Shown here: piece by piece, positions 63,468-64,000 of the stretch
Numbering within the stretch: position 1 is the first letter of the stretch
How the letters are laid out: every line of letters begins with the position of its first letter
NCBI GenBank assembly: GCA_944326035.1
Contig: CALVCS010000007.1
Coordinates: 144,466-208,465 of the forward strand
Length of the DNA stretch: 64,000 nucleotides
Direction of reading: 5' to 3'
DNA from: an uncultured Alistipes sp.
GTDB taxonomy: Bacteria; Bacteroidota; Bacteroidia; Bacteroidales; Rikenellaceae
Position numbers and translations under genes: made by a program
The notes under the pieces: generated by a model
Database searches by the model: none
What the model saw: the letters and a program-made list of their open reading frames with translations, nothing else
Told to the model about the DNA's origin: nothing

Positions 63468-64000
63468 ATGTCCGGGAAGAAAATAAAAGGCTTCATCGAG
63501 CTGATTGATCGCTATAATGAAGAAGTTCGCAAGGTGGTTTCAATCTCCTCGCAGGAAGAGTATCGGGGATATCGACGGTTTGCAGCGACTTTTGTCGCCT
63601 CTACATTTCAGAAAAAAGATCTGCCCTTAAAGGAAGTTGACGACCTGCTGTTGGTCTCGTTTCAACAATTTATGACAGATCATTACAGCGCCAGAACGGC
63701 AAATCGTTGTCAGAGATTTATCAAAAGAGTTCTTGCTTCGGTCAATGGGGAGGGAATCCTCAAAGGCAATATGATGACAAGAAAATACTATACGACCCAT
63801 GAAAGTCTGACAAAAGAAGAATTGCTCTCGGTTTTGCGTAGTCGTATGCCGAATGAACGAATGCAACGCGTTCGGGATATTTTTGTGCTCTCCTGTTTCA
63901 CGGGATTACGGTTGGATGACTTGCGGGAATTGACTACGGATAATTTTACGGTAGGAAGAAACGGAGAACTCTCCTTACAGGTCACTCGACGCATGACGGG
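63468..64000 (+). CDS. second tyrosine recombinase, cut by the window edge
   Basis: The frame starts at the ATG at 63468 and is still open at the edge, 177 codons in. It reads as an integrase: an N-terminal core-binding domain, then the catalytic segment VRDIFVLSCFTGLRLDDLREL with the first catalytic Arg present (R148), unlike the gene upstream. Only 14 bases separate it from the first recombinase stop, so they are probably one operon. The C-terminal half, with the His-x-x-Arg and Tyr, lies outside the window. Confidence 0.88.
   Translation, partial: MSGKKIKGFIELIDRYNEEVRKVVSISSQEEYRGYRRFAATFVASTFQKKDLPLKEVDDLLLVSFQQFMTDHYSARTANRCQRFIKRVLASVNGEGILKGNMMTRKYYTTHESLTKEELLSVLRSRMPNERMQRVRDIFVLSCFTGLRLDDLRELTTDNFTVGRNGELSLQVTRRMT

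Overview
The window reads as a chromosomal segment of a Bacteroidetes bacterium, probably Bacteroidales and perhaps Alistipes/Rikenellaceae-like (the family-level placement is inference). Support: many start regions carry the Bacteroidetes sigma-ABfr promoter form (TTTG, 19-21 bases, TAnnTTTG), Shine-Dalgarno sequences are weak, and the gene families are typical of the phylum (DUF5723 outer-membrane protein, DUF3575/FimB-type fimbrial lipoproteins, BspA-like leucine-rich repeats, GH106-like hydrolases, an SDR-type threonine dehydrogenase, a CTnDOT-style tyrosine recombinase). Most of the window is ordinary core and envelope genome; the right end enters a mobile element.

Layout. 1-6.5 kb: a LytTR response regulator and LytS-type kinase (minus strand) divergent from an RND adaptor and pump pair without an outer-membrane factor. 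7.2-14.3 kb: a BASS-family transporter, a U32 RNA-modification protein with a methyltransferase behind it, a sodium-coupled NSS transporter and a CstA-type peptide/pyruvate transporter. 14.3-18.6 kb: a probable minus-strand operon of a large lipoprotein, a DUF5723 beta-barrel protein, a DgkA kinase and a PAP2 phosphatase. 18.7-26.9 kb: ychF, a SIMPL protein, gltX, a large GH106-like hydrolase and rpmI-rplT. 27.3-32.1 kb: a TonB-dependent receptor-like protein and a MacB/FtsX-type permease, with two perfect AT-rich inverted repeats upstream. 32.4-41.2 kb: RlmI-like methyltransferase, 3'-5' exonuclease, recQ, plsY, YitT-family protein, miaB and a LysR regulator. 41.7-47.7 kb: small exported proteins, one apparently frameshifted, and a fimbria-like operon (DUF3575/OmpA-like protein, FimB-like lipoprotein, BspA-repeat lipoprotein). 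48.5-56.9 kb: tRNA-Thr and tRNA-Tyr, a small membrane protein overlapping threonine dehydrogenase, a second SIMPL protein, an EamA transporter, LD-carboxypeptidase, polysaccharide deacetylase, transaldolase-like aldolase and a YqhD-type alcohol dehydrogenase. 57.4-61.6 kb: a sialidase-fold protein and a second GH106-like hydrolase with a twin-arginine leader. 61.8-64 kb: tRNA-Gly with a complete promoter and terminator, then two tandem tyrosine recombinases, the second cut by the window edge; this looks like the left end of an integrated element.

How the genes work together. Envelope work dominates: efflux, phospholipid/undecaprenol kinase and phosphatase, cell-wall trimming, surface adhesin assembly and glycan breakdown. 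I saw no CRISPR array, no recognisable defence system and no rRNA. The best candidates for closer study are the surface-protein operon at 43.35-47.65 kb, the tandem recombinases beside tRNA-Gly, and several strong RNA or DNA hairpins near gene starts.
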